Origin: an uncultured Rhodospirillaceae bacterium
GTDB taxonomy: Bacteria; Pseudomonadota; Alphaproteobacteria; RF32; CAG-239
Assembly (NCBI GenBank): GCA_900320035.1
Contig: ONQU01000016.1
Coordinates: forward strand, 1 to 10,068
Direction of reading: 5' to 3'
DNA: 10,068 nt
Each line of letters starts with the position of its first letter. The stretch's first letter is position 1. This document shows, one piece after another, positions 1-5,392 of this stretch. The position numbers and the translations under genes were made by a program. Under the pieces are notes generated by a model. It was given only the letters and a program-made list of their open reading frames with translations. It searched no databases and was not told the origin of the DNA.

Positions 1-544
1 CCGAGAGATTAATCTCATTTTTGGCTTTTTCGGTGGCTGACTTAATGCGGCGCGCCGCTTCTTTTTCTTTGTTTTGCAGCTCAATTTTCATTTGCGCCGT
101 TTCACTTTGTTGCATGCGCTGCAAACTTTGTGAACCTTTATGAATAATGTCGGCGACTTCTTCATCAACATTAACAAATTTGCGTTCATATTCAGCCAAT
201 AATGCCTGTGCGTCATCGCGCAATTTCATGGCTTCATCAATATCGTTAATCACGCGATCAACGCGGCGCTGCAATGCAGCTTTGATGAATTTATAGGCTG
301 GTTTGAGCAAGACCAACATGGCTAAAACAAAAGCGACACCTACCCAAAAATGAACTTCTAAATAGAAAGGTTCTGCCGCCAAGTGGGATTGCATCGCGGT
401 TTTACCGGCATCAAGAACTTGTGAAACATTTTCGGCCGCACCGACAATGGCATTTTGAGTTGAATCAAGCAAACTGTTACCGCTTAACGGCAACACTTCA
501 GTAACCTGTTCATCAATCGCAAGAGTGTTAATTTGATCAACCAT
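1..544 (-). CDS. atpF: F0F1 ATP synthase subunit b (3' end beyond window)
   Basis: Subunit b of the peripheral stalk, which holds the F1 head still against the rotating c-ring. My translation from ATG at 544 runs 181 codons without a stop and leaves the window at base 1. A single membrane helix lies at about residues 64-81 (HFWVGVAFVLAMLVLL), followed by KPAYKFIKAAL and a long charged, heptad-like helix rich in Lys, Glu and Gln, as expected for the stator coiled coil. HFWVGVAFVL resembles the helix of alphaproteobacterial b rather than b'. Unusually, about 60 residues precede the membrane helix, where b subunits normally have few. The start is supported by AAAGGA eight bases upstream and by the 8-bp overlap with the b' gene; the internal ATG at codon 51 (392-394) has no visible ribosome binding site. 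The C-terminal delta-binding part is not in the window. Confidence 0.93.
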   Translation of the reverse strand, partial: MVDQINTLAIDEQVTEVLPLSGNSLLDSTQNAIVGAAENVSQVLDAGKTAMQSHLAAEPFYLEVHFWVGVAFVLAMLVLLKPAYKFIKAALQRRVDRVINDIDEAMKLRDDAQALLAEYERKFVNVDEEVADIIHKGSQSLQRMQQSETAQMKIELQNKEKEAARRIKSATEKAKNEINLS

Positions 545-1025
545 TATCCTTATCCTTTAGCGAAATTTGCATGAGATCTTGGTGCGTTATTTTGGTAAAA
601 CCAAGTTTTTGCAAAATACTGTAAGCTAAATCTTTTGAAATATCTTCAATTTGCAACAATGTTTCTTTTTTTTCCGAGGCCAACAAAAATTCGTTATCAG
701 CAATTTTTTTATTGAGCTGAGCCGTCATCTTGCGGTTTGTCATTTCTAATTGTTTTTTGATTTCAATTCGCCCATCACTAAGCTGTTTTTCGGCTTGAGC
801 GCGTGCGGTTGATAAGGCCTCATTATATTTATCTAAAGAGTTTTTAGCCGCAGTATTAAAGGCATCGGCTTTTTGCACATAGTCAACGATTTTACGTTTA
901 CGTTGCTCAATAACGTCGGCTAATTTCGGCATAACCCAATAAGCCAACATAGCCCATAAGGCACAGAAACAAACAATTAGCCAAAAGGCTTGTGAGGCAA
1001 AAGTTGACCAATTTAACTGCGGCAT
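537..1025 (-). CDS. F0F1 ATP synthase subunit b'
   Basis: Second stator subunit (b'), which pairs with b in alphaproteobacteria, cyanobacteria and plastids. The protein is 162 residues. It opens with MPQLNWSTFASQAFWL, close to the usual b' start (MPQLDFSTFPSQLFWL-like, from memory). One membrane helix spans about residues 10-32, followed by MPKLADVIEQRKRKI and a long helix rich in Ala, Lys, Gln and Glu. There is no N-terminal extension, unlike the following b gene. The start has AAGGGG five bases upstream. The gene lies 28 bp after atpE and overlaps b by 8 bp (ATGGTTGA contains the b start and the b' stop), suggesting translational coupling and balanced synthesis of the heterodimer. It is often annotated atpG or atpF2; I leave the symbol blank because usage conflicts with the gamma subunit. 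Confidence 0.95.
   Translation of the reverse strand: MPQLNWSTFASQAFWLIVCFCALWAMLAYWVMPKLADVIEQRKRKIVDYVQKADAFNTAAKNSLDKYNEALSTARAQAEKQLSDGRIEIKKQLEMTNRKMTAQLNKKIADNEFLLASEKKETLLQIEDISKDLAYSILQKLGFTKITHQDLMQISLKDKDNG
553..558 (-). promoter_or_regulatory. Ribosome binding site deciding the start of subunit b
   Basis: The minus strand reads AAAGGA, then eight bases, then ATG at 544-542. A second AAGGA (547-551) sits only two bases from the ATG, too close to be useful. The well-placed copy lies inside the 3' end of the b' gene and supports the long N-terminal form of subunit b over the internal Met at codon 51. Confidence 0.65.
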
Positions 1026-1053
1026 AACAACCCCTTATAACAACTAGAAAAAA

Positions 1054-1290
1054 TTACAGAATCATCAAAATAGCAATGACCAAAATGTACAAAGCAATAG
1101 ATTCGATAGAGCCCATGCCGATGAAGCCGAACAAGGTAACATCTTTTTTAACTTGCGGATTACGACCAACTGTTTCAATCAGCGATGTCCACAATTTTGT
1201 TAAACCCCAAGCAGCGGCACTCATAGCTAAAGCACAGATACCAGCGGCGATAAAGGCCATTGATTTGTCTTGTAAAATTTCGTTTTCCAT
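1054..1290 (-). CDS. atpE: F0F1 ATP synthase subunit c
   Basis: Proteolipid that forms the rotating c-ring. The protein is 78 residues with two membrane helices (about 11-34 and 52-76) joined by the polar loop RNPQ at 43-46, the family signature. The ion-binding carboxylate is Glu63 in SIESIALY. No Gln stands at the helix-1 position used by Na+-translocating rings (Leu30 there), so proton coupling is expected. The odd point is helix 1: the usual GxGxGxG packing motif reads A25-x-A27-x-G29-x-T31, with Trp28 between. A strong AAAGGA lies seven bases before the ATG, fitting the need for many copies of c per complex. The gene follows atpB after 47 bp, the longest gap in this arm. Confidence 0.96.
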   Translation of the reverse strand: MENEILQDKSMAFIAAGICALAMSAAAWGLTKLWTSLIETVGRNPQVKKDVTLFGFIGMGSIESIALYILVIAILMIL

Positions 1291-1297
1291 TGTTATA

Positions 1298-1303
1298 TCC
1301 TTT
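1298..1303 (-). promoter_or_regulatory. Strong ribosome binding site of atpE
   Basis: The minus strand reads AAAGGA, seven bases, then ATG at 1290-1288. Subunit c is needed at about ten copies per enzyme, and this is among the best-formed Shine-Dalgarno sites in the window, within a 47-bp AT-rich spacer after atpB. I see no clear terminator hairpin in that spacer. Confidence 0.6.
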
Positions 1304-1337
1304 CTCGAATATTAAGAGTTAGTTCCAAGTTATTTTT

Positions 1338-2066
1338 TTATTCTTCATCGCTGATTGCCTGACTTAAATAAACGCAACTTAATGTTGTATAGATATAAGC
1401 TTGCAATAAAGTGACGAATAATTCAAACATAATGATACACATATCGGCAATGAGCGGTATGAAACCGAGCAGTCTCATTGTGATAATAAATGTACCCAAA
1501 ACTTCCAGCATGATATGTCCCACCGACATGTTGACCGCCAAACGAATAGTTAAGCTGAACGGCTTAGCTAATAATGATAATGTTTCTACCGGAATAATCA
1601 GCGGCGCCATAATCCACGGCAGGCCTTCCGGAAAAAATGTATGAAAATATTTTAATCCGCGGTGTTTAAGCCCAAAGAAAATATTTAAAAATAGGCAAAA
1701 CACCGACAACGTGCCGACGGCAGCAATATGTGACGTAAAGGTAAAACTATATGGAAGCAGACCGAGCATATTACCGACGGCAATGAATGTGAACAGTGTA
1801 AACACAAACGCGACAAACTTAAAACCTTCGTGACCAAGGGTTTCGCCAATCATTCCGTTAATGAAATCATATATCGATTCGGCAAAGGCCTGTCCTTTGG
1901 TTGGTACAATTGCCCGTTTACGTAATGCCAACAGCATGACAAAAACAATAACGCAGACAGTTACAACCATGCATAAAGACGAATTTGTAAAAGATAAGTC
2001 AACCTCTCCGGCGTGCCAAGGAAAGATTTTTTTGATTGCAAACTGTTCCAAAGGATTTTCCATCAT
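1338..2066 (-). CDS. atpB: F0F1 ATP synthase subunit a
   Basis: Membrane subunit that forms the two proton half-channels beside the c-ring. The protein is 242 residues with several hydrophobic segments (about 31-48, 84-106, 115-133, 150-166, 181-206 and 207-233). The essential arginine is Arg175 in LTIRLAVNMSVGH, with Asn179 and His184 downstream; Gln222 in LQAYIY matches the conserved C-terminal Gln. The stretch after the Arg reads LAVN where many homologues have LFGN or LFAN. The N-terminal NPLEQF and the phrase GNMLGLLPY are typical. Two ATGs are in tandem (2066 and 2063). GGGAG at 2070-2074 is three bases from the first and six from the second, so MENPLEQF from 2063 may be the true start. 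The gene overlaps or abuts the atpI stop (ATGATG), implying coupling. Confidence 0.96.
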   Translation of the reverse strand: MMENPLEQFAIKKIFPWHAGEVDLSFTNSSLCMVVTVCVIVFVMLLALRKRAIVPTKGQAFAESIYDFINGMIGETLGHEGFKFVAFVFTLFTFIAVGNMLGLLPYSFTFTSHIAAVGTLSVFCLFLNIFFGLKHRGLKYFHTFFPEGLPWIMAPLIIPVETLSLLAKPFSLTIRLAVNMSVGHIMLEVLGTFIITMRLLGFIPLIADMCIIMFELFVTLLQAYIYTTLSCVYLSQAISDEE

Positions 2067-2365
2067 TTACTCCCGTCAATATCCTTTTCTATTTGCCTAG
2101 CCGTACGGTAAACATTGAGCATACCGGCAGCTAATCCAAAGATAGCTAGTATTAGCATAAAAATTATGCGCGTGTCAAAACATTTATCTAAAACATACCC
2201 AACACATATACCGATAAAGATTGGGGCAACAAATTCCGCAGCGATACGCACCGCATTTTCCCAAAATTTGACTGCCGTTGCTTTTTGAGGTTTTTCTTCT
2301 TGTTTTTGTTTCAATTGTGCGATACGCGAATCAATCGCTTGAATGTCTGCCGGCGTTTTTTTCAT
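2063..2365 (-). CDS. atpI: ATP synthase accessory protein AtpI
   Basis: Small membrane protein of the ATPase_gene1/AtpI family, encoded ahead of atpB in many bacteria and linked to c-ring assembly or Mg2+ handling. The 100-residue protein has a charged, Gln/Lys-rich N-terminus (1-38), two membrane helices (about 42-60 and 67-86) and a charged tail. The family hairpin pattern is visible as G52-x3-G56-x3-D60 (IGICVGYVLD). The start lies 8 bp after the dsbA-like stop; the upstream AGAGAT is a weak ribosome binding site overlapping that stop, so coupling is likely. The stop TGA lies within the ATGA overlap with atpB. The assignment rests on the hairpin motif plus position. Confidence 0.9.
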   Translation of the reverse strand: MKKTPADIQAIDSRIAQLKQKQEEKPQKATAVKFWENAVRIAAEFVAPIFIGICVGYVLDKCFDTRIIFMLILAIFGLAAGMLNVYRTARQIEKDIDGSK

Positions 2366-2373
2366 TTTAATCT

Positions 2374-3102
2374 CTAATTTTCAGACAAACCGAAGCGCTT
2401 GTTTAAATATTCAATTAACTGACTATAATTAGGTGCACCGTGAATGATTTCGTTACCATCAGGGCCGCTGATGACAAGTGCCGGCGTGCCATTGATGTGC
2501 AATTTTGTTAATGCCTGTTGGCGATCGGTGATGATTTCTTGTGCAACTTTGTCGTCATGCACACAGCGCTGCGCTTCATCATAACCTAAACCGTATTCGG
2601 CAGCATAGCGCAATAGCCGGTCATCATCTTCATCGAGCCACCACGAACGTTGATAATCAAACAAGCGATGAACGAAAGCTTGATAGTCTTCATAGCCCAT
2701 ACAATGTGCCAAAAGGGCAGCTTTCATTGATTTTTTATCGAGTGGAAAATGAACAAAAATAACACGCATATAGCCGGTATCAACGTATTTTTCGACCAGC
2801 TTAGGGAGAATATCTAAGTGAAAATCAGCACAATGCGGACAACCGAGCGAAGAATATTCATAGAGCGTCCACGGAGCGTTTGCCGAGCCGATGGCATATC
2901 TGTCAGATGCCGTGATACGGATATTTGCCGGACCAATTGTGGCAATGCCGTTTTGCGCTGCCGCTTCAGCAATTTGTTGATTTAAAATCAGCTGACCATC
3001 GACATAAGTGAAACCCTTAAAGTTAAAATAAAACATTGCCGATAAAAAGAACACAACGACAAAAGAAACAATACTACTGATTTTTTTTATTATTTTTTCC
3101 AC
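2374..3102 (-). CDS. Membrane-anchored DsbA-like thiol:disulfide oxidoreductase
   Basis: Envelope thioredoxin-fold protein of the DsbA/Thioredoxin_4 group, expected to make or shuffle disulfides in periplasmic proteins. The protein is 242 residues. A membrane segment at about 11-27 follows a Lys-rich N-terminus, without a convincing signal peptidase site, so it is probably an anchor. The active site is C88-P-H-C91 (SSLGCPHCADFH), preceded by ANAPWTLYEYSS as in the family. The cis-proline loop is NGTPALV (Pro207). Extra cysteines are Cys134 and Cys180. The start is GTG, supported by GGAG nine bases upstream at the end of the DUF721 gene. A DUF721 gene followed by this oxidoreductase is a recurring alphaproteobacterial pair, often ahead of smc; here atpI follows after 8 bp. 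Which substrates it serves cannot be told. Confidence 0.9.
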   Translation of the reverse strand: MEKIIKKISSIVSFVVVFFLSAMFYFNFKGFTYVDGQLILNQQIAEAAAQNGIATIGPANIRITASDRYAIGSANAPWTLYEYSSLGCPHCADFHLDILPKLVEKYVDTGYMRVIFVHFPLDKKSMKAALLAHCMGYEDYQAFVHRLFDYQRSWWLDEDDDRLLRYAAEYGLGYDEAQRCVHDDKVAQEIITDRQQALTKLHINGTPALVISGPDGNEIIHGAPNYSQLIEYLNKRFGLSEN

Positions 3103-3115
3103 TTCTTAATTCTCC

Positions 3116-3637
3116 TTAATCATCCGCTTCTGTTGCCACGGCTTGACCTATTTTTTGTAAAGCTTCGCGCAATTCGGGCGAGCGGATATCTTTAATTAAC
3201 TCCGTAATATAATTTTCTTCGCTAACAGATACAACATTTTTTTGCAAATTTTCAATGGGTTTTTTATAAATGGCAAAATCTTCGGGGTTTGCGGTCTGAA
3301 TGATTTTGATTTTGCTGATGGCTTCATAGCCGAAAAAAACGTTGATTTTAGCAATTAAAGAGCGCTCTTGCTGCTTGATTTCCATAGCAAAGGCACCGCC
3401 GATAGTGGCAATGGTTAAACAACCGTCACGGCGCGAATTTGGCGCAAAAGCTAATTTTACCGGTAGCGCATAGGTGGCAAGATTTTTGCCGACAAGGGCT
3501 TGCCAATTACTAAGCAAATCGACCATGAAGAAACCGTTTTGCCCGAGAAGTTGTTTGGCAATCGGGGTTATAATTTTAGAAACATTGGTTAGACCGGTGG
3601 CGGTATGTTCACTTCTGATTTGTATTTTATCAGCCAT
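3116..3637 (-). CDS. dciA: DUF721 (DciA-like) protein, probable replicative helicase loader
   Basis: DUF721 proteins include DciA, which helps load the DnaB helicase onto DNA in bacteria that lack DnaC or DnaI. The protein is 173 residues. The KH-like DUF721 core covers about 20-112: a helix IAKQLLGQNG, then the family pattern W45-x3-V49-G50-x3-A54 (NWQALVGKNLA), a strand GCLTIATIG, and FAMEIKQQERSLIAKIN. The tail (120-173) is charged and lacks a recognisable domain. The ATG at 3637 has AGGA seven bases upstream and sits inside an 8-bp overlap with the xerD stop (ATGGCTGA). The dsbA-like gene follows after 13 bp. Family membership is firm; the helicase-loading role is inferred from DciA studies in other bacteria. 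Confidence 0.85.
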   Translation of the reverse strand: MADKIQIRSEHTATGLTNVSKIITPIAKQLLGQNGFFMVDLLSNWQALVGKNLATYALPVKLAFAPNSRRDGCLTIATIGGAFAMEIKQQERSLIAKINVFFGYEAISKIKIIQTANPEDFAIYKKPIENLQKNVVSVSEENYITELIKDIRSPELREALQKIGQAVATEADD

Positions 3638-4553
3638 TAGGAGTTCCTTTGTTGGGATAATTTGCTAACGGGTGCTTGGCACAAACCGTTTGTTGCAATT
3701 TTGCGGTGGTAATGTGGGTATATATTTCGGTTGTGGTAATATTTTCATGACCGAGCATTTTTTGCACGATTCGCAAATCGGCGTCATTATTTAAAAGATG
3801 AGTTGCAAATGAGTGGCGCAAAACGTGTGGTGAAACCGACAACGGGTTAATTCCGTTTTCAATGGCCAATTTTTTTAAATCTTTATAAAAAGCATCGCGT
3901 GTGAGGTGTCCTTGGGTGGCATTTAGCGATGGAAAAAGCCAATTCGATTTTGTATGTTTGGGAATAAAATTTTCGCGCATTTTAAAGTATTCTTGAAGCA
4001 TATCAAGAGCATGATTGGCTATGGGTATCAGACGTTCTTTGCTTCCCTTACCCAAAACGCAAACAAGTCCTTTATGACAATTGATAGCGTTCAAGGGCAG
4101 GGAAACCAATTCGGAAACGCGCAAACCGGTGGCATACATTAATTCAATCATGACAGCGATTCGTTGCCAGCGATAGTCTTTTTTTTGCCGCGCTGTCATA
4201 ATTAACTTTTTAATCTCATCATAAGATAAAAATTTTGGTAGTGGCTTGGTTTGTTTTGGGGTTAAAATATTTTGTGCCGGATTCGTTTCTAAAATATGTT
4301 CGGAATACAAAAACTTACAAAATTCTTTAATGGCAGATAATCTGCGTGCAATAGTTTTGGGAGCAAAACAGCAATTATTCAGGTGCTGAAGATACATCTC
4401 AATATGCAATTTAGACAGATGTTTAACCTTGTTGCATTGGCAAAATTGTAAGAATTGCTTCAAATCGAATTCATAGGCTTCAATGGTGCGTTGGGAAACC
4501 CCCTTTTCAGCCGCTATCATGGCTAAAAAATTTTCAATTTCCGCGCCCAACAT
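3630..4553 (-). CDS. xerD: Tyrosine recombinase XerD
   Basis: Site-specific recombinase that, with XerC, resolves chromosome dimers at dif near the terminus. The protein is 307 residues, typical for Xer. The N-terminal SAM-like core-binding domain covers about 1-95 (VSQRTIEAYEFDLKQF, ARRLSAIKEFCKFL) and the catalytic domain 105-295. All catalytic residues are present: Arg145 (ATGLRVSEL), Lys169 (GKGSKERL), His243 and Arg246 (SPHVLRHSFATHLL), His269 (LGHENITTTEIYTH) and the nucleophile Tyr278. SPHVLRHSFATHLLNNDADLR and the HPLA near the C-terminus favour XerD over XerC, and xerD divergent from aroK is the usual alphaproteobacterial arrangement. The ATG directly abuts the stop of the small upstream gene (TAAATG), with GGA seven bases before it. 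No integrase-associated att site or cargo is seen, so this is the housekeeping enzyme. Confidence 0.93.
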   Translation of the reverse strand: MLGAEIENFLAMIAAEKGVSQRTIEAYEFDLKQFLQFCQCNKVKHLSKLHIEMYLQHLNNCCFAPKTIARRLSAIKEFCKFLYSEHILETNPAQNILTPKQTKPLPKFLSYDEIKKLIMTARQKKDYRWQRIAVMIELMYATGLRVSELVSLPLNAINCHKGLVCVLGKGSKERLIPIANHALDMLQEYFKMRENFIPKHTKSNWLFPSLNATQGHLTRDAFYKDLKKLAIENGINPLSVSPHVLRHSFATHLLNNDADLRIVQKMLGHENITTTEIYTHITTAKLQQTVCAKHPLANYPNKGTPNG

Positions 4554-4709
4554 TTATTTTTCCAGATTAACCCCTATTTTATGAACAGTATGTTCAGCCG
4601 GCAGTTGAATATCATGCAATATAATTCCTGTGATGCCGAGCAAAATGATTAAAATAACGGTATAAATAACAAGTTTTGTATTATTTTGATGTTTGAATTG
4701 ATTACGCAT
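4554..4709 (-). CDS. Small single-pass membrane protein, unknown function
   Basis: A 51-residue protein I do not recognise with certainty. The minus strand reads MRNQFKHQNNTKLVIYTVIL, continues with a hydrophobic stretch (one membrane helix, about 13-31), and ends in a short polar tail starting at HDIQLPAEH and finishing GVNLEK. The positively charged N-terminus suggests N-in topology with the tail outside. Support for a real gene: AAAGGA eight bases before the ATG, a sigma70-like promoter just upstream, and a stop codon exactly abutting the xerD ATG (TAAATG). From memory, short proteins of similar form (one helix, then a D-I-x-x-P-A/P segment and V-x-K) occur next to xerD in other alphaproteobacteria, but I cannot verify that here. 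No function is proposed. Confidence 0.72.
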   Translation of the reverse strand: MRNQFKHQNNTKLVIYTVILIILLGITGIILHDIQLPAEHTVHKIGVNLEK

Positions 4710-4717
4710 CTTAAAAA

Positions 4718-4723
4718 TCCTTT
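4718..4723 (-). promoter_or_regulatory. Ribosome binding site of the small membrane protein gene
   Basis: The minus strand reads AAAGGA, eight bases, then ATG at 4709-4707. This is one of the better-formed sites in the window and argues that the 51-codon frame is translated. Confidence 0.6.
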
Positions 4724-4743
4724 ATTATCTGTTAAAAATTTAT

Positions 4744-4771
4744 TGATTATATAATAGCAAAGTAATATGAT
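4744..4771 (+). promoter_or_regulatory. Probable sigma70-like promoter for aroK
   Basis: The plus strand carries TTGATT (4744-4749), a 16-bp spacer and TATGAT (4766-4771), placing the transcription start near 4778, about 36 bases before the aroK ATG. It overlaps the minus-strand promoter almost completely. A TATAAT at 4750-4755 is an alternative -10 but has no convincing -35. The region is AT-rich, so chance matches are likely and confidence is moderate. Confidence 0.4.
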
Positions 4772-4779
4772 AAGGTCAA
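4751..4779 (-). promoter_or_regulatory. Sigma70-like promoter for the minus-strand operon
   Basis: The minus strand carries TTGACC (4779-4774), a 17-bp spacer and TATTAT (4756-4751). Spacing is ideal and the hexamers are close to consensus. The start of transcription would fall near 4744, giving a leader of about 35 bases that contains the AAAGGA of the small membrane protein gene. All downstream genes to the left edge are closely spaced on this strand, so the promoter could serve the whole arm. An extra promoter in the spacer before atpE cannot be excluded. Confidence 0.6.
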
Positions 4780-4813
4780 TTAAGAAGAGAAATAATAAAC
4801 ATAATAAATTTGT

Positions 4814-5392
4814 ATGGATATGTATAACAATAGAATAATTTTGCTTGTCGGCCTGATGGGAAGCGGTAAAACCAGTGTCGGTAAGCGTTTGGCGCGGAAG
4901 CTGGCGTTGCCGTTTGTTGACGGCGATCAAGAAATTGAAAAAGCGGCCGGTTTGTCGTTGGTTGATGTCTTAAAATGTTTTGGTGAAAAAGAGTATCGCG
5001 CCGGTGAGGAGCGTGTAATGAAGAGGCTTTTGCAGGGAGGTCCCTGTGTTTTGGCGTCAGGCGGTGGTTCGTTTGTGGCCGAACAGACGCGGCGTTTAGC
5101 TAAGGAAAATGCTCTGACTATTTGGTTAAAAGCCGATATTGATACGCTTTATTTTCGTACGGCAGGTCGTACGCGGCGCCCTTTTTTATTGGGGGATAAT
5201 GCGACAATAAAAGAAAAATTACGAGAGTATATTTCTGAGGAATATCCGTTCTATTCGGAAGCTGATATTGTGGTGGAAACCCGTAATGAACGGGTAGATA
5301 ACACGGTACGGCGTGTTTTAATGGCTATTAAAAATTATTACCGCAATAATTATCAGCAAATAAATTTATCAAACAAACAGGAAAACAAATGA
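4814..5392 (+). CDS. aroK: Shikimate kinase
   Basis: Phosphorylates shikimate at the 3-hydroxyl with ATP, the fifth step of the route to chorismate; cytosolic. The protein is 192 residues, about 20 more than E. coli AroK because of an Asn/Lys/Gln-rich tail after residue 172. Walker A is G13-LMGSGKT. Shikimate-site residues seen are Asp36 and Asp38 (VDGDQEIE), Arg62 (EYRAGEE) and the glycines 83-85 (ASGGGS); the lid has GRTRRPFL (119-125). The odd point is EEYPFYSEAD (142-151): homologues have Arg two residues before the Pro, here Glu143. The first ATG has no good ribosome binding site (AAGAAGAGA is 23 bases upstream); the ATG at 4820 is an alternative. aroB, the usual next gene, is absent, and the CNNM gene overlaps by 4 bp. 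Confidence 0.92.
   Translation: MDMYNNRIILLVGLMGSGKTSVGKRLARKLALPFVDGDQEIEKAAGLSLVDVLKCFGEKEYRAGEERVMKRLLQGGPCVLASGGGSFVAEQTRRLAKENALTIWLKADIDTLYFRTAGRTRRPFLLGDNATIKEKLREYISEEYPFYSEADIVVETRNERVDNTVRRVLMAIKNYYRNNYQQINLSNKQENK

Noticed and set aside
1081..1104. Possible Na+-type ion site in the c subunit (Glu63, Ser64, Tyr68)
   Set aside because: Ser after the Glu and Tyr five residues on match the Ilyobacter Na+ pattern, but the helix-1 Gln is absent (Leu30 in its place), so proton coupling is more likely.
1291..1337. Possible terminator in the atpB-atpE spacer
   Set aside because: The spacer is AT-rich, but I find no stable inverted repeat followed by a T run on the minus strand.
1076..2100. 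Plus-strand open frames opposite atpE and atpB
   Set aside because: They are antisense to highly conserved F0 genes and arise from codon bias; none has a convincing start site or domain.
3630..4553. Tyrosine recombinase as a sign of an integrated element
   Set aside because: It has XerD length and motifs, stands in the usual place divergent from aroK, and there are no direct repeats, tRNA gene or cargo genes beside it.
4649..4930. 93-codon open frame on the minus strand across the intergenic region
   Set aside because: It crosses the divergent promoter region, overlaps the start of aroK and part of the better-supported small membrane protein gene, and has no family features.
5157..5173. CGTAC inverted repeat inside aroK
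   Set aside because: The five-base stem with a loop lies in coding sequence encoding the conserved lid region; it is explained by codons and has no T run.
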